From positions 12,758,302 to 12,822,301 of the forward strand of contig OZ234497.1 of assembly GCA_965153455.1 (NCBI GenBank): a DNA stretch of 64,000 nucleotides, written 5' to 3'. The stretch comes from Sphagnum compactum. Its lineage: Eukaryota > Bryophyta > Sphagnopsida > Sphagnales. Both the position numbers and the translations under genes were made by a program. The notes beneath the pieces were generated by a model. That model was not told the DNA's origin, searched no databases, and saw only the letters and a list, made by a program, of their open reading frames with translations. Positions within the stretch are counted from its first letter, which is position 1, and each line of letters begins with the position of its first letter. This document shows positions 1-13,035 of the stretch, one piece after another.

Positions 1-245
1 ATCAGAACTGGGAGCAGCAGTCAGATCAGATCAATCAGCAGTGAGTCAGTCTGGAGATGCAGAGTGTCTGTGACCCCTCCTGGCCAAAAAAAAAATCTCT
101 CACCTCCGAGTTTTAATTTTTTTTCTTTGTTTTCAACACCAGCCATAAAACTACTAAAACCCGGACTGCAAATAGGTGGGAGACTAGTGATAGCAAGCCA
201 GCTGGACCAATCATTTTGAGTTGGCCAATCAGAAACTGGGAGCAA
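1..245 (-). mobile_element. PIF/Harbinger-like MITE, partial copy at window edge
   Basis: The stretch at about 150-232 (a gcaaataggtgggagact block, then a ctggaccaatcatt block) matches, in the same or opposite orientation, the cores of repeats near 13,230-13,345, 18,416-18,510 and 37,130-37,205. The copy is cut by the left edge of the window, so its left terminus cannot be seen. No coding capacity. Assignment to Harbinger-type MITEs rests on the better preserved copy at 18,392, which has GAGCA-type ends and a 3-bp TAA-like flank. Confidence 0.5.
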
Positions 246-3200
246 CAGTCAGATCAGTCTGTAGTTAGGACGGAACCATTTTGCTGAGCCAAACCAACAT
301 GTTTTGACTTTTCTTCATCAAAATTTTAAAATTTGGCAGGGTCACCCAATGGAGGGTTCATAGTTCCAGTCATTCCCTCTTGTCCAGTGTTGGGCGGGTA
401 TTTCAAAAAAAAACTGCATCCGATACCCACCAGGCATCCGAGTTGATAACCTTGATGATCCAAAATTTAATTACCTGGTTCTTATATGTAATACCCCAGA
501 TATCAAAAAATTCACATACCCAGTTCTTATTATGTACAATATGTGATGTTTGTTTTAGCATATAATATTACATTAAAATGCCAATTTGACATTAGGTAAT
601 GGCAAATAAAAATTGTAATGACTCCATTGTGGATATCACATTTGAGTTACCTAGGTTACGAACCTAGGTGACTGACCTCGTTAACTCTCCTACTTCCACC
701 CTTTACAATGCCTATGTTAGTGGGCAAGTATCATAGTAAAATAGGTAGGTAATGTAAGTGATTACTATGTATGTACATAAGTAGGTAAGAGATTTGATGG
801 GTACTGGGTAAATAGATAGATATATGTGGACGGTTAGTGCATAGCTAATCACTATGGTTAGCTATGGGACAAGAGTTTTTTTTGAAAGTGTTTTGTATCC
901 ACATACCATTCATCATGCATGGCACATTAATGGGTGCCGATGAATTTTTGAAAATTTGTCATTTGTTGACAAAATATTTTAAGAAAAAAATGGAGAGAAA
1001 TGTGTTTTTAGTATAAATTCATCTTTTATTTTTGAAAAGTTCACCAAACTTAACTTGGTATCACAACTTTGGAAAAGAAAACCTTGGCATGTCTAATTAA
1101 ACTTTATTATTTTTGGTGAAAATTTTCTTGATGTTGCAAAATTTGAAAAAAAAAATCCTCACAAGTTTAATAAATATTTTTCAAAAAATATAGAAAAATA
1201 CCAAATTTCTATACATGGTTCAAGTAGGTAACCAAAAATATGCAAGGATTCGCTTTTTCACTCCATTTTTTCTATAGTCAAATTTGACTCAACCTTTTTA
1301 TGGAGGATCGCCACCTGAACTACATCACAAAATTGAAAATAAATAAATGAATAATTGGTGTGGTGTAGTAGAGGTGGCAATCATCCATAAGTCGATTTAG
1401 CCAAATTTGGCCATAAAAATATGAAAGGAAAATTTTTAAACATCTTTATATATGTTTGGCTACTTGCTTGAACAAGGTATACAAAATTGAAAATTTTTTC
1501 TTCTTGTTTTTAGGTTTTCATCAAATTTTGGCCATTTCTAAAAAATACATTCAATTTGTGACAATGTTTTTCCAAAATTTCAAAACCCTTAATTAGACCC
1601 TTAGTTTGGCCAAAACTAATCATGACTTTTGAAACCCATGATGGGATGTTATTGAAGAAGAAAAAACATTAATTGAAGTTGAAAATTGCACCTAAACTTC
1701 AAATTGCACCTAAACGTTTTGTCTTGTGGTGTGTTTTGCATTGTGCAATTCTTGTGAGTTTTGTTACAAGGTGCACAAGCTTTCTCATAAAAGGTGTTCT
1801 TCCTTTTTTTTGTTGATCAATTTTTGTTTTGTTCTTCTAGCTTGGAAATTGTTGACAAACATCATGTTCTTTTGTTTTTATCCTTGTACAAAAATATTCA
1901 CATTTGATATTAGTGATGGTCTCTCACAAATGTTTCCAAAATTCTTAGGCCACCCATTGGATTCAAAAGGTGTAACAATGATTTTGCACTTATTCTAAGC
2001 ATGATTTTCACATGTGTTAGATATAGGATCAGAGAAAATGACAAAAAAGACAAATGAAACACAATGTGCTTTTGGATTTAGGCTTGAAAATACATGTTTG
2101 AAATGTCCAGTGGCAATTCTTTCCTCCAAGTTAGTCACACTCTTTCCATACACTTTTTTTTTCAAAATTCAACTCTCAATATTCTTATTTTTAGCTTTAT
2201 AGAAGCTCAACTTGTGGAGGGTTCAATGTGAAATACACACTCCTAGGACTACAATACCATCATTGGCAATTCACAATTCACAATACACCCTATGAATTTT
2301 TTTGGTTCATTCTCTTGAATGTGCCTTTAGTAAATCAAGATGCTTTTTGTTTCCAAGAAGAGGGAGGACCAATTGAAGGAGTCAAAAAATATCATTAGTC
2401 TTGTAACTCAAGTGGCCACTAGTTTTGGGCAAGAGTTGAGAATGTGCTTACAATGTGCCCTTGTGAAAACCTATGATCATGTCTATCTCCTTGGTGCAAT
2501 TGGTTTCATTGAAAGTCATTCATGCTTTAAAATCTCATTGAGATACATGTGGTCAAGAAAACACATAATAATATATAATATTGTTTCCATAATGCTTTTA
2601 AAATAAAATAAAAATAGTTATTAAACTTCAAAAAGTGCTTAAAGAAATTTTATATTCATTGAATTGATTTCAAATTTATTTTAAGGAAAACATTGATATA
2701 TCAAAAACATTGTTGTATAAATATAACATGCATTTTAATTTACTAGACTTTCAAATATGTTAAGTAAGCATTGTCTATGTTGAAAGTGGCTCTTTCTGGC
2801 ATGGCTAGACTACTTTTGATGTTGGCATGTCTTTCGGGAAGATTATTTACATTTTTTAGTTCCATAAGCTCTTACACTTTTGTGCTTGGTAGAATAATAT
2901 CAAATTGTTCCTTTAAAAGAAAGAATATTCACATGCCCACATAAACCTTACTCCTCACTTTAACCTAGGCAACTAATATAGTTAAAAGGAAGGGGTTCAT
3001 CCTTTAGTTTCAATTGTTAGTCCTCCATTTGGGGAACTTTAAAAATAGTTGAAAATTGAGGATGAAACTAAAGCCCACTTTATAAGTAATTTTAATCACT
3101 CCACTAAAACACTTTATACAATGTAAATAGTTGAAGGATGACTCTAGATTAACTCTAGATCATTGTCATCTTCAACATAGTAACTACGTCCAAATCATGT

Positions 3201-3384
3201 TCTTCCTCTTTATTTTGTCACCCAATCTCCCTCGGTCCCTCTTTTCCTTGGAATATCGTCTTGCAAGTTCACATCATTCTCTCTCATTTGATTACATGAT
3301 GACTTCCACAATCAAACTTTACATTACATTCTAAACTCACTTGTGTTGATGCATATTTTGAGATTAGAGTCATGGGCAACATGG
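246..3384. other. gene-free AT-rich stretch
   Basis: No gene recognised. A hAT-like terminal motif (cagtgttgggc) starts at 385 and probably opens a degraded MITE whose far end I could not place. Degenerate TAGG/GTAGG repeats lie at about 720-830. Three plus-strand ORFs of 62-90 codons (1726-1998, 2014-2202, 2340-2606) follow each other but match nothing I know and are probably chance or decayed transposon sequence. A degenerate copy of the AGCCAAATTTGGC-containing repeat described at 3,385 lies at about 1,355-1,600. Confidence 0.5.
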
Positions 3385-3625
3385 ATTTTTTCTTTTTCAA
3401 ACTTGGGAGGTAGGTAGGTGGGTGGGTGGGTAGGTTGGTGGTGATCATCCACGAGAGGATCAGCCAAATTTGGCTACATGTCAAAGAGAAACTTATAAAA
3501 ATTCAGGATTCCTACTAATCTTTGGCAACATGCTAGAACTTGTTGTCTACATATGGCTATTTCCACCAAAAAAATAATAATTTAAAATCCTCAAAATGTG
3601 ACGACTTTGGGACATTGTTTACCAC
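3385..3625 (+). repeat. dispersed repeat with central AGCCAAATTTGGCT palindrome
   Basis: Begins with GGTAGG/GGTGGG tandem units, followed by a gatcatcc block, the AGCCAAATTTGGCT palindrome (about 3,461-3,474), and a tail containing ggattcctactaatctttgg. The same block order occurs at about 31,645-31,820 (minus) and in both arms of the element at 56,044-56,725. Probably a small non-autonomous element; class unknown. Confidence 0.6.
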
Positions 3626-3990
3626 AAAAAATAATCCTCAAAAGTATTCTGGATTTTGGCAACAATTTGAGAACTAATTGTTTCAAGCAATTTCAACCAA
3701 TGACTTTCTCAAGCAACTTTGAAGAATGGATTTCTCAAGCAACTTACCATTAATGGGCCCCTTCCCTTGGACAAGGAAATTAGCAACCTCCCTCAAACAA
3801 TCTTTCCTCTGGTGAGGAAATAATTAACATTGTATATTCGATGAGTACACACTTATAGAGGCCCAATTAGGGGTTAATTGGGTGGGTGAGTGGGGTGGTG
3901 GAGATGCTTTTGGAATTTATGTATTTTGGGCTTGGAGAATTTAGTGATGAAAGACTATGTATAAGAAAATTGAATGGTGCTTTTCTTTAC

Positions 3991-4333
3991 TACCATAGTA
4001 CCTTTTCAGGTTCAGCATCTCGTTGCCAAATAATTATTTTATTTTAAAAAATTAATGTTGACACAATTTTATTTTTTTGAAATTTTGGCAAAATTTTATT
4101 TAAATTAAAAATTATTTGACAATAGCCTGAAATCACTTAAAGTACATGCAATAATATACATACTAAAAACCTTAAAACTATCTTGTAACAACTTCTTGAA
4201 TCCTATGAAATTTCGGCATGAGTCAATAGTAATTTAAAAAACTTTCAGCAAGAAGCGACCTTAATTTTCTAAAATTTTGACATTTTAGAATACTAATATA
4301 ATTTGTGCCGAACTTGGAAAGGTACTACGGGTA
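3991..4333. mobile_element. MITE-like element with TAGTACCTTTTC-type inverted ends
   Basis: The left end (3,991 onward, taccatagtacctttt) and the reverse complement of the right end (tacccgtagtaccttt, ending at 4,333) match at 13 of 16 positions, and the match continues more loosely into a gttcagca/gttcggca block. Length is about 343 bp with an AT-rich non-coding middle. A possible TA duplication flanks it. A second left end of the same family is at 5,935 (tcatagtaccttttcaagttc), but its partner end was not found. Confidence 0.5.
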
Positions 4334-4601
4334 ATGGATTTTCCTCCTTAGAAAAGTACCATTCGTACTTCAGTTGCTTTTGAAAGTATGTTCATCCTCC
4401 ACTTTTTTAAAAAAAACATAGGAGTTTGTATTTGGGGGCTTGCATCAAACATAGTGTACTTGTCACACACCCTTTGCTTGTTGTTGGATTCCATATTACA
4501 ACATGGTGCCAAATTTTGGTCATATAATAGAGTTTTCTAAAACGTGCAAAAAAGTACATTGGCCTTCAAAGGGGGGTGGGGGAGGTGTTAAACTCAGAAA
4601 T

Positions 4602-4856
4602 GCATCACTTTTTGTGCCAAACTGAGTTTCATCTTGTTTTGACCCCGTCTTTCCCTTTTTCCTGAGCGCCTCCACTGCTGCTACATATATTTGCACTGCT
4701 CCTACCAGTACAACTACTATAATTACCTCGAACCTTGTGCATTTAAATGCTGAGTTTCAGCATTTCATACCCAGATTTAATAAAACTTCCTTACTTTGCG
4801 GACCTCTCTCAAAGAGGGGATAGGGGGGGTGAAAAGAGGCCCAAAAAGAGGGTCAA
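4602..4856 (+). repeat. ~250-bp dispersed repeat, inverted partner at 36,625
   Basis: This stretch aligns by eye along nearly its whole length with the reverse complement of about 36,625-36,868. Shared blocks, in order, are aaactgagtttcatctt, ctttcccttttcctgag, tactataattac, gccttgtgcatt, ttcagcatttcatac, gatttaataaaa, tccttactttg, agaggggataggggg and a gaggccc/caggccc block. I saw no clear terminal inverted repeats or target duplication, so the class is unknown; a SINE or MITE is possible. Confidence 0.65.
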
Positions 4857-7800
4857 GACAGGATGACTTTAAGGAAAACTCTAATATTTTAGATTGAGAA
4901 AACTTTGCAATGAAAACAATTGGGACCACTTATTTATTTATTCAATTATTTATTTATCCTCTAGAGGCTAATTTTTGCCACTTGGCAGAAATCTAGGTTA
5001 AATGTAGTCACCAAGAGGCCTCATTGAAGTGGGTGAAGGTACAATGTACATGTTGACTTGTGAATTTTGACCCTTGTTCATGCCCACTATTATTATGGTT
5101 TCATTACAAATGATATTCCCATATAATGGGTTACATAACAATAAACTCTAAAAACAATAGAAGCATTGACACATCAACCCAAAAAACTCTTAATATGTTA
5201 CCTAGTTTGAATGTAATTAATCATCACCTAGGATATTTAAAATGTATCAAAATACTATTGGTTTGGGGTTAATTCAAGACTCCATGTCAATGCAAAGTCC
5301 ATACAAGTAGAAAGAAAAATGGATGCTAATAACATCTCCACCATACAAAATGAATTTGTGTGAATGTCCTAAAAAGAGCTAACAACATCTTCAACATCAT
5401 GTGGAACTATGCTCCTTAATGGTAACTTGCAACAATTGAGATAGGTGTGAACAAAAATGTGTCGTCATTGATAGAATAAAGTGTGTCAACTTTAGATTGA
5501 AAATCTTTTGGCCATGGAAAAGGAAGGGTAGCATAATGTATTGTGACAATGTCTTCACAACATTCAATATACAACAATTGTCTAGAAATATAAAAATATA
5601 AAAGGTTTTATAAAATAAATTTATTTATGAGTATTTTATAACTTCAAAACAGAGGTTTGATGGGGAACATGCAATGGCAAAAGACGATAGCTCAAACTAA
5701 AGGACACTACTTAAAAGAACTATTCATTCCTAATAAAAAGGATAGTTGTTAAGAACATGTAAGTGCATCACATAGAATACAATCAAATGGCACTATCAAT
5801 TACTTCAAAGCAAGAGTTTTGAAAGGTATTCTAATAAATGAAAATCTTGTCACAAGATTGAAAACTTGACATTTGTACTAAAAATGATTTGATTTAGTTG
5901 GGGTCTTCCAATGAGACTTTACACATCACTATATCATAGTACCTTTTCAAGTTCAGCAATAATTACATTTTTTTGAAAAAGTCAAAATTTCTATTTTTTC
6001 TTTTTTTGGAATGTTGGGATTTTAAGACAATTACAAGGGAGGAAAAAATACAAAAATTGGTGGAAAAAACCCAAAAGCTTCTTGCTTCTTCCTAGTGCAC
6101 TATTGCAGAACATGCATCCAATAATTGACAACATTTTTCTTTCCTATAATTTGATGAAAAATTGTTTTGCACCATTTTGCGATAGAAAATGTTGTAAAAG
6201 GTATCATTGTATTACATGTTTAGAGCCCATAAAGCCTACCAAAACATTTGTCTATATTTTTTGCCGAAATTTCATAAATTATTTTTTTAATTGCTGAAGT
6301 AGATTTTTAAAAGTAGATCAATTATGCAACACCCAATTGTCAAACTTGAAAATGTAATAACATGTTTAAAGCTAATAATACTCATAAAAGAAACTACCCA
6401 TCTCTATTGCCAACATTTCATAGATTTTTATTTTATTTTTGAAGTGGATTATTTTACACCCAAGTGCCAAACCTAAAATAATATTACAATATATATTTTA
6501 CCTATACATCTATCTAAAACAATCTTCCATCAAAGGTCATTCAATTTTTTTTCAAATCATGGTATTTGAATTAAATGACATCTAATTATTTGGCAGTACA
6601 TCATGTTATGCTAATGGCGATGATTATAACTTTTAAAGTATTGTAATATTTCAATGAAAAAGTAAACATAAGCTTTAGTTGTTATTTTTGTATTCTACAA
6701 AAATGAAAGGGAGTTTTACAATAATGAAAATTTATATATTGAGCATATCAAATAAGATGTTGCGAGCACTACTTATAATATTATTGATATACATTTACAT
6801 GAACAAGAATATGAAACAATTGGATATTAATAACTTATATAACCTATTTTATTTATAAGGATGGAGTACACGAAGCTCGATTTCCAAAACAGTTGAATTA
6901 CTTGTTCATTTTTTATACTATGTGTACTTCTCATTTTAACACAAAGTGCGTAATACCCTTCTCATCATTGTCGTGCCTAAAGATTGTGCATTGACAAGAT
7001 GCAAGATATCACAAGTTTGACTAGGTGAACGATTAGAAATTAACAAAGTTTTTGAAATCGTGAGTTGATTGTTACATTAATCTCATGTCATTGTGGAAAA
7101 CTATGAATTGGGAATCTTATACATTGATGAACTTTAATATAATCTTATAATACTACAAAACTTTTGCTATAGTAATGCATACGCAATGTTTATGTGATGG
7201 ATGTTAATCTATTGTTGCATGCAAACATTTGTTCATGAAAAAATGAAAGATATAATTTTAAATCTAAAAGTTGTGGGGAGTGTTTGGGTTGAAGCCCAGT
7301 CTTGCCTATGTTGTAGGAATTGTAACAAGCTTGGTCTTCTATGTGCTACAAGCATATTCATTGGAGTGCAATCTATATAAAAACATGAAATATTTCAAAC
7401 ATGCTACCCACTAATGACTACAAACTATGTTTTACTATTAGAAAAAACTTTGTCTTGGAGGTCCATGCAATTGTTAAGAATTTTGAAATCACAAGTCCAA
7501 GAATGGGTGCACTTTCTTTTCCTAAATGGTAGTCTTGTCACATGTATTAACTACAAACAACAATGTGTTATATTAGCTATAGACTACAAAGTATCTAGTA
7601 CATTATAGTTACAACATTGGTAACAAAACAAAAGTGTAGATACAATGTTTATTAAATGACATGATTTTCCATATACTTTACCAACAATTTGTCCATGGTG
7701 ATAATCAAAATGTTATTTGCCTTGTGTTCAACCTAAAGTACCATTGACACACCAAACACCAACTCAATATTATACAACTACAATTTTTAGAAGAGACAAC

Positions 7801-9918
7801 TCATGACCATGTTGTACAACAATACTAAAAAGGTGTTCATTTCTAACAAGTTTGCTTGCTTTTGTTTCTTATTGGGACTCTCAAAACTCATTAGAGATTA
7901 ATGGGTGGGAGGTTTTCATTGCCATTGATCACCTATTATCATAATGAAGCAAATGTCGTTTTACATTGAACAAATTTAAATATGATCCAATCACAAATGG
8001 GCATCAATAAAAATGAGTCATTGTATGGAGAACTAGCCTTGTGGCAACATTTTACAATATAATTTCTTTATTATTTATAAACATTTCTTACACAGACCAC
8101 CCCTCCCCTTTTCTTGTATGTTTTTTTGTTTTCACATAATGCAACACATAACTTTGTAGTAAATAAGTCTTTTTGTGTAACGTGGATTTTCATGCATTTT
8201 GATATATTCCAAAATATAAATGGATTATAATAAAGAGTTGTTAAACATCCAACATAATAAAGCAAATAATAATCATCTCACATGCTTATGTGTGTTGTAG
8301 TTATTTGGTCTATTGTGCCTTCTCTAAGTGATAAGTTCAAGGGTTCCATGCTAACTAAAACAAAACCTAAACATTGGGAACTTAGATTGTGAAGAAAGAT
8401 TTCTCATCTATGAATGTCAGTTGCCATGTATGAAATTATGGCATTATATATGATGAGCATGTGGGGGCTTGTTTTACATGCAAGCATAGAGGAAGAATTG
8501 TTTCCCTATGTTGAAGGAAATGATCATAGAGAGCGTTTAGTTTTTTTTAATTCTATTCTATTCTGGTGATTTTCAAAGGGATGCATATCTTGTGTGCTTG
8601 GGTGGGACATAGGAAGTGTATTAAGAAACTACATGGAATTGAATATGTGATTCCATTATTTTTGGGAGGTAAAATTATAACATCAATTGGGCTTTATGCT
8701 ATTACACAGTACCAATGATGATCATTTTTTTCCTTCTTATATTCCCATATGATTTTTAATAATTCATCATTGTTATGTCAATCTTAAATTTAATTTGCAT
8801 TAATATAAATAGCATGAACATGAAAAGGCACATTTCAATTTTCTTTTTCATATCCATGTTGGTGGGTTGAGAAAGGGAGTGAAATAATTATAAAAAAAGG
8901 AATGAGGTAGTTATTAAGAAAGTTAATAAGAAAGGAAGTAGTTATTAGGACAAAAATGAAATAATTAAGCTTGGAAATGAAGTAAGTATGAATTTTCTTT
9001 GGAATTGTCTAGCTACAACCATACAAAAAACTATGCAAATTTTCAATTGTCCAAGGAAGACCATATGAATAATTATGCAAAATGTCCCATGTGCCAATTC
9101 TTCAAAATGTTTCATCACTAGGATTAGTTTAAATGAAGAAACCATGTTAATTTCAATTGAAATTTACAATTAGCACAGTGTATTAATTTATTTTTTAGTA
9201 TTAGTTTCTATTAAAATTAAAATGTCATAGGTTAAGCTTAATGTATAACATAAATTTAGTATTTTTAAACATAAAGTGATGATTAAAACATAAATAGAAG
9301 CTTAATTATAACATAAATTTATTCACTTCAGTATAGATGATCATCACTTCAGTAACTTCAAGGACTGAACAGTGCAGAGAGTGTGGCATACAAAAAAACT
9401 ATCAACCAATTTTGAAAGAAAAATATAATGTCTAAAGCCCAAGAGTTTTCAATTATCTAAACAAAGATTTGAGCAGAGGTGCACTTCAGCAATGTGCAAC
9501 ACAAGGAAGTCACTATGATCAATGTTAGCCTCAGTTGAAGTATTATTGTTTGATGGTAAGCAAGACTGGATAACATGTGTCAAGGGTACCCTTGATACAA
9601 ACTGCACCACAACACAGTAGCAAAAACCCTACAAAGATAGTCAACTGCACCCGACAAAAAATTACTGAAATTTATGTAATCTATAACCATGTGAAAATAC
9701 ATACAAAAGTTGATCATATGTGAGTGGACCATCTCTGGCTGGAAAAGAGAGAAAGTATATATGCACTCCACCCACAACCCAATTTGTTTTTTGGCAGCTC
9801 CAGGAATGGGTGACTGCCAGATGCTTGAATGCTACACCAGAGAATGTGACTTGCTGCAAGTAGCATAGTACCTGGTAGAGCTCATTGCCACATGGATTCA
9901 AAATCCTTTGGCATATAC
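4857..9918. other. gene-free AT-rich stretch
   Basis: About 5 kb with no recognisable gene, RNA gene or long repeat. The ORFs here are short, mostly begin at non-ATG codons and show no family motif. At 5,935 one end of the MITE family described at 3,991 is visible. Confidence 0.5.
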
Positions 9919-10278
9919 CAGTGTTGGGCAGTTTTCAGAAACATGAACAGAACCCCCACAGTTATCACATCAGTTCTTAAGGTTCATAAGCACAGTTCTC
10001 AAAAAAGAAAAGAAAAAAGGTTCTGATATACAATCACAATTGTAAAAAAATGAAAGAATTGGTTCTGATATATAACCACGGTTCTCAAAAAATTAAGAAA
10101 ATTACACAACTTTTACAGCCAGTTCTTTGAGTTTTTGAAATGACCAGAACTGGACATTACCTGGTTCTGGAATTTTTCCCTCCTGGAAAAACCAAAACTG
10201 ACAGCCCTCTGATGCAGAAATACTTCAAAAACCAGAACCAAACATCACTAACAAAATCAAAACACCCACCCGACACTG
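9919..10278. mobile_element. hAT-like MITE (CAGTGTTGGGC ends)
   Basis: The left end is cagtgttgggcag at 9,919; the right end is acccgacactg, ending at 10,278. The terminal motifs are imperfect inverted repeats. The flanking octamers gcatatac and ctatttac agree at 5 of 8 positions, as expected for an old hAT 8-bp target duplication. The interior carries repeated ggttctgatata and gaaccag-type words and no ORF. Related copies: 23,283, 36,347 and probably 385 and 61,305. Confidence 0.6.
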
Positions 10279-10978
10279 CTATTTACCAGCAGTTAGCAAT
10301 CCCACTCTTGTGGTGAAATCAATGTTGTGAAATCAGTTATTAGATGCCGATTCTATGCCTTCAACAAAATTGCACAAACAGTAATTTTGATTCATTGGAA
10401 AGTACCAAAATTAGGGTTTACACTTGGCACGGGGGTAGTAGATTTTGTGCTGGATTTTGTGGATGATCAGTGATCCCTAACATTGGTGCTGACTTGCATT
10501 CAAAACCCAGGTGCAAAGGTTTTCCTTCCAGCTCATGACACTCTAGGCTACATGCTACAAGAGAATGAGATTGTTGATTTTCCACAATTCAACTCAGAGT
10601 TGTGATTGATTCCATGCCCATAAATGGACTTGCAAGGCAAGCAGAACCATCTGTCTGTTTCCACTTTGCAAAGCTATTTGCATCTAGATGTAGAAACCTG
10701 CAGAAGACAACCAGCCCCTCGAGAACAAAAAGCACAAGCAATACATTTCCATAATTCACAGGTAATGGTTTGCTACCAGAGAACTGATTATGCAAGGTAC
10801 TCGCACCATGTAAAGGTACATGATGCAAATAAAGTCACAGAATTGTTGGACCATTGAGTTCCAGCATTGAGTGATTGAAAAGCATGTGTGAGGGAGGGAG
10901 GGGTTAAAACCTTTGAAGAACGATGAAAGTAAGATCAACAGGTTCTTGGGTTCTGAATTGAATGCCAGAGGTGGGACA
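10279..10978. other. 3' flank of NAGK
   Basis: Spacer downstream of the NAGK stop codon (gene on minus strand), which should include its 3' UTR. Overlapping short ORFs on both strands have no recognisable content. No other feature seen. Confidence 0.4.
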
Positions 10979-12464
10979 TCAGCCAGTTATCATAGTGCCA
11001 GCACCTTCATCCGTGAGGATCTCAAGAAGCAGCGAGTGAGGGGCTCGGCCATCAATAATATGTGTTGCATTCACACCCTGAGCAAGCGAGCGCACACAGC
11101 ACTCAACTTTTGGGATCATCCCTCCAGAAACCACACCATCCTGTATGAGTTTGCGCACTCCCTTAATGTCTATCTCCCTGACAAGGGTATTGATGTCCTT
11201 GAAATCCCGCATCACACCCGGCACATCTGTCATGAGGATGAGCTTCTCTGCCCCAAGAGATGCTGCAATTTCCCCTGCTGCTATGTCTGCATTGATGTTG
11301 TAAGCTTGTCCCTCTTTGTCTGCTGCAACGGAAGCAATGACTGGCAGATGACCATGACGTATAATGCCCTTCAGTACAGCCGTGTCAATGGCAGTAATCT
11401 CTCCAACGTACCCTAATCCCCCACCGACAGACCTTGCTGTTATGAGTTTCCCATCTTTCCCACACATGCCGACTGCACAACCACCTGCTCGATTGATAAG
11501 AGAGACAAGTGACTTGTTGACCTGAGAGAAAAGGGTTTTTATGTGAGTGAGGATGCAAGCACATTTAGGGTTTTGGACATCATGAAAACAAGTGACTTGT
11601 TGACTTGAGAGACAAAGGGTTTTGTGTGATTGAGGAAGCGAGCGAGCGAGCATGTGTAGGGTTTTGGACATCATTCATGCATGATGTCCAAACACCCTAA
11701 AAAGAATGTAGATCAGATATTTGCACCATAGTAACTCCACAACTTCCATGATAGCAACCGGCTGGTGAGTGGCCAGCATCTCACCAACTGCTTCAATCAT
11801 GATGTCCAAAACCCTAAATACCAGAGCGAAAACATCAAAACCCTGAAATATCAAACAAGCAAAATTCAAAGGAGGATCAAAACCCACAACAAAAAACACT
11901 CGCACTTACTTTGCCCACAAGCACCATCTCCACGACTTCCATGGTAGCAGCATCTGTAACACGCAAGCCATTCTTGAACTTGGGTTCGATCCCAAGCTTA
12001 TTAAGCCACTGGTTGATTTCTGGACCACCTCCATGAACCAACACAGGTCTCAAGCCCACACAGGACAGCAACACCAAGTCTTTGATCACCCGCTCCTTCA
12101 AACTCTCATCCTTCATAGCTGCCCCACCATATTTCACCACCACTGTCTTCCCTTGGAACCGCTGAATGAACGGCAAAGCTTCCGCCAGCACGTCCACCCT
12201 CTCTTTCCCACTGAAATGAAGCCCATTCTTCTTCAACACCGCCGTTGACGGCTGTGCGGAGGAGGAGGAGGAGGAGGAGGAGGACGCCAACCCTTGCACA
12301 ATAACAACACGAGAAGAAGAAGAAGACTTCCTCCGCCATGTTCTCCTTGGTATCACCAACTGGGGTTTTGACGGGGCCAAAACCCTAACAGCAGCAGGAC
12401 ATGAAAAACCCCCTCCTGGCTCATCCTTGGGCAACAACAGTGAAGAAGGCTTGAGGCAAAACAT
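10979..12464 (-). CDS. NAGK: acetylglutamate kinase, chloroplast-type
   Basis: Phosphorylates N-acetyl-L-glutamate, the controlled step of plastid arginine synthesis; in plants the family is arginine-inhibited and relieved by the PII protein (family knowledge). Exons: 12,464-11,910 and 11,521-10,979; intron 11,522-11,909 has a GTAAGT donor and CTCTCAG acceptor, phase 0. Product 365 aa. The start is the only in-frame ATG before the conserved region. Residues 1 to about 80 are Ser/Arg-rich with a nine-Ser run at 61-69 coded by a TCC-type repeat, fitting a transit peptide. Kinase motifs: KYGG 111-114, HGGGPEIN 144-151, NINAD 260-264, and the family C-terminus GAGTMITG ending the protein. It looks intact. 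The intron holds partial duplicates of both exon edges (separate entry). Confidence 0.95.
11500..11765 (-). repeat. duplicated exon-edge fragments in the NAGK intron
   Basis: About 11,500-11,583 (first codons of exon 2 plus the intron 3' end) and 11,584-11,674 are a diverged tandem pair; both contain acaagtgacttgttgac and end in agggttttggacatcat. At about 11,733-11,756 the minus strand reads a sequence close to the end of exon 1: AIMEVVEL compared with ATMEVVEM in the exon. At about 11,663-11,693 two copies of tttggacatcat face each other around tcatgc, making a short hairpin. These look like remnants of a local duplication of the exon-intron-exon junction. Confidence 0.7.
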
Positions 12465-12776
12465 GGTGCAGCGAAGTGCAGAGAAGTGCAGAGCAGATGT
12501 GTGAGAGAATGTGCAGAAGAATTGAGAATGAGAAAGGAGAGGTTTTAGTTCCAACACTGCATTCTTCTTACACTGCAACCAATGCTGCTCTCTACAGTTC
12601 CTTCTCCACCTCCCTTCTTGGTGCTGCTGCAAGCCCAGACCCCACCAATGGTGGATTTAGGCTTTTAGGGCTTAGGCTTTTCTTCACATACGATCAGCTA
12701 TGGTGGATGGGTGGGTGGGTTTTCACATACATCTGCTGGGTCTTGTTATTTTGGGCTCTTTGTTTTTCTCAAGCAC

Positions 12777-12811
<35 letters not shown>

Positions 12812-13035
12812 CTCATTGCAAGCGGCATCAATTTTGTCATCTGTGCCAGGTGTATACTACTAGATAGGCTGGTGAGCAAACACTTAACAACTCAAAGGAG
12901 GTCGAATCCTCACACATTATTCCTCTGCAGCTGAAGCTCAGAGAACATTTGTAGCCCTCTGCCTACTGCTTGCAACGCTGCAAAAATTGCTCACTTCAGT
13001 AAAGGAATGGAGAAGGTATGGGGTGTTTGGTGGCG
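12465..13035. other. 5' flank and likely promoter of NAGK
   Basis: Region upstream of the NAGK start. It contains a (CT)n run at about 12,779-12,808 (GA on the gene's sense strand), a motif common in plant 5' UTRs and core promoters. No TATA box assigned with confidence. No other gene seen. Confidence 0.4.

Noticed and set aside
10913-11416. 167-codon plus-strand ORF
   Set aside because: It lies antisense to NAGK exon 2, whose minus-strand reading is an unmistakable kinase.
12851-12930. tRNA- or SINE-like B box (ggtcgaatcc) upstream of NAGK
   Set aside because: No A box, acceptor stem or anticodon arm could be folded around it.
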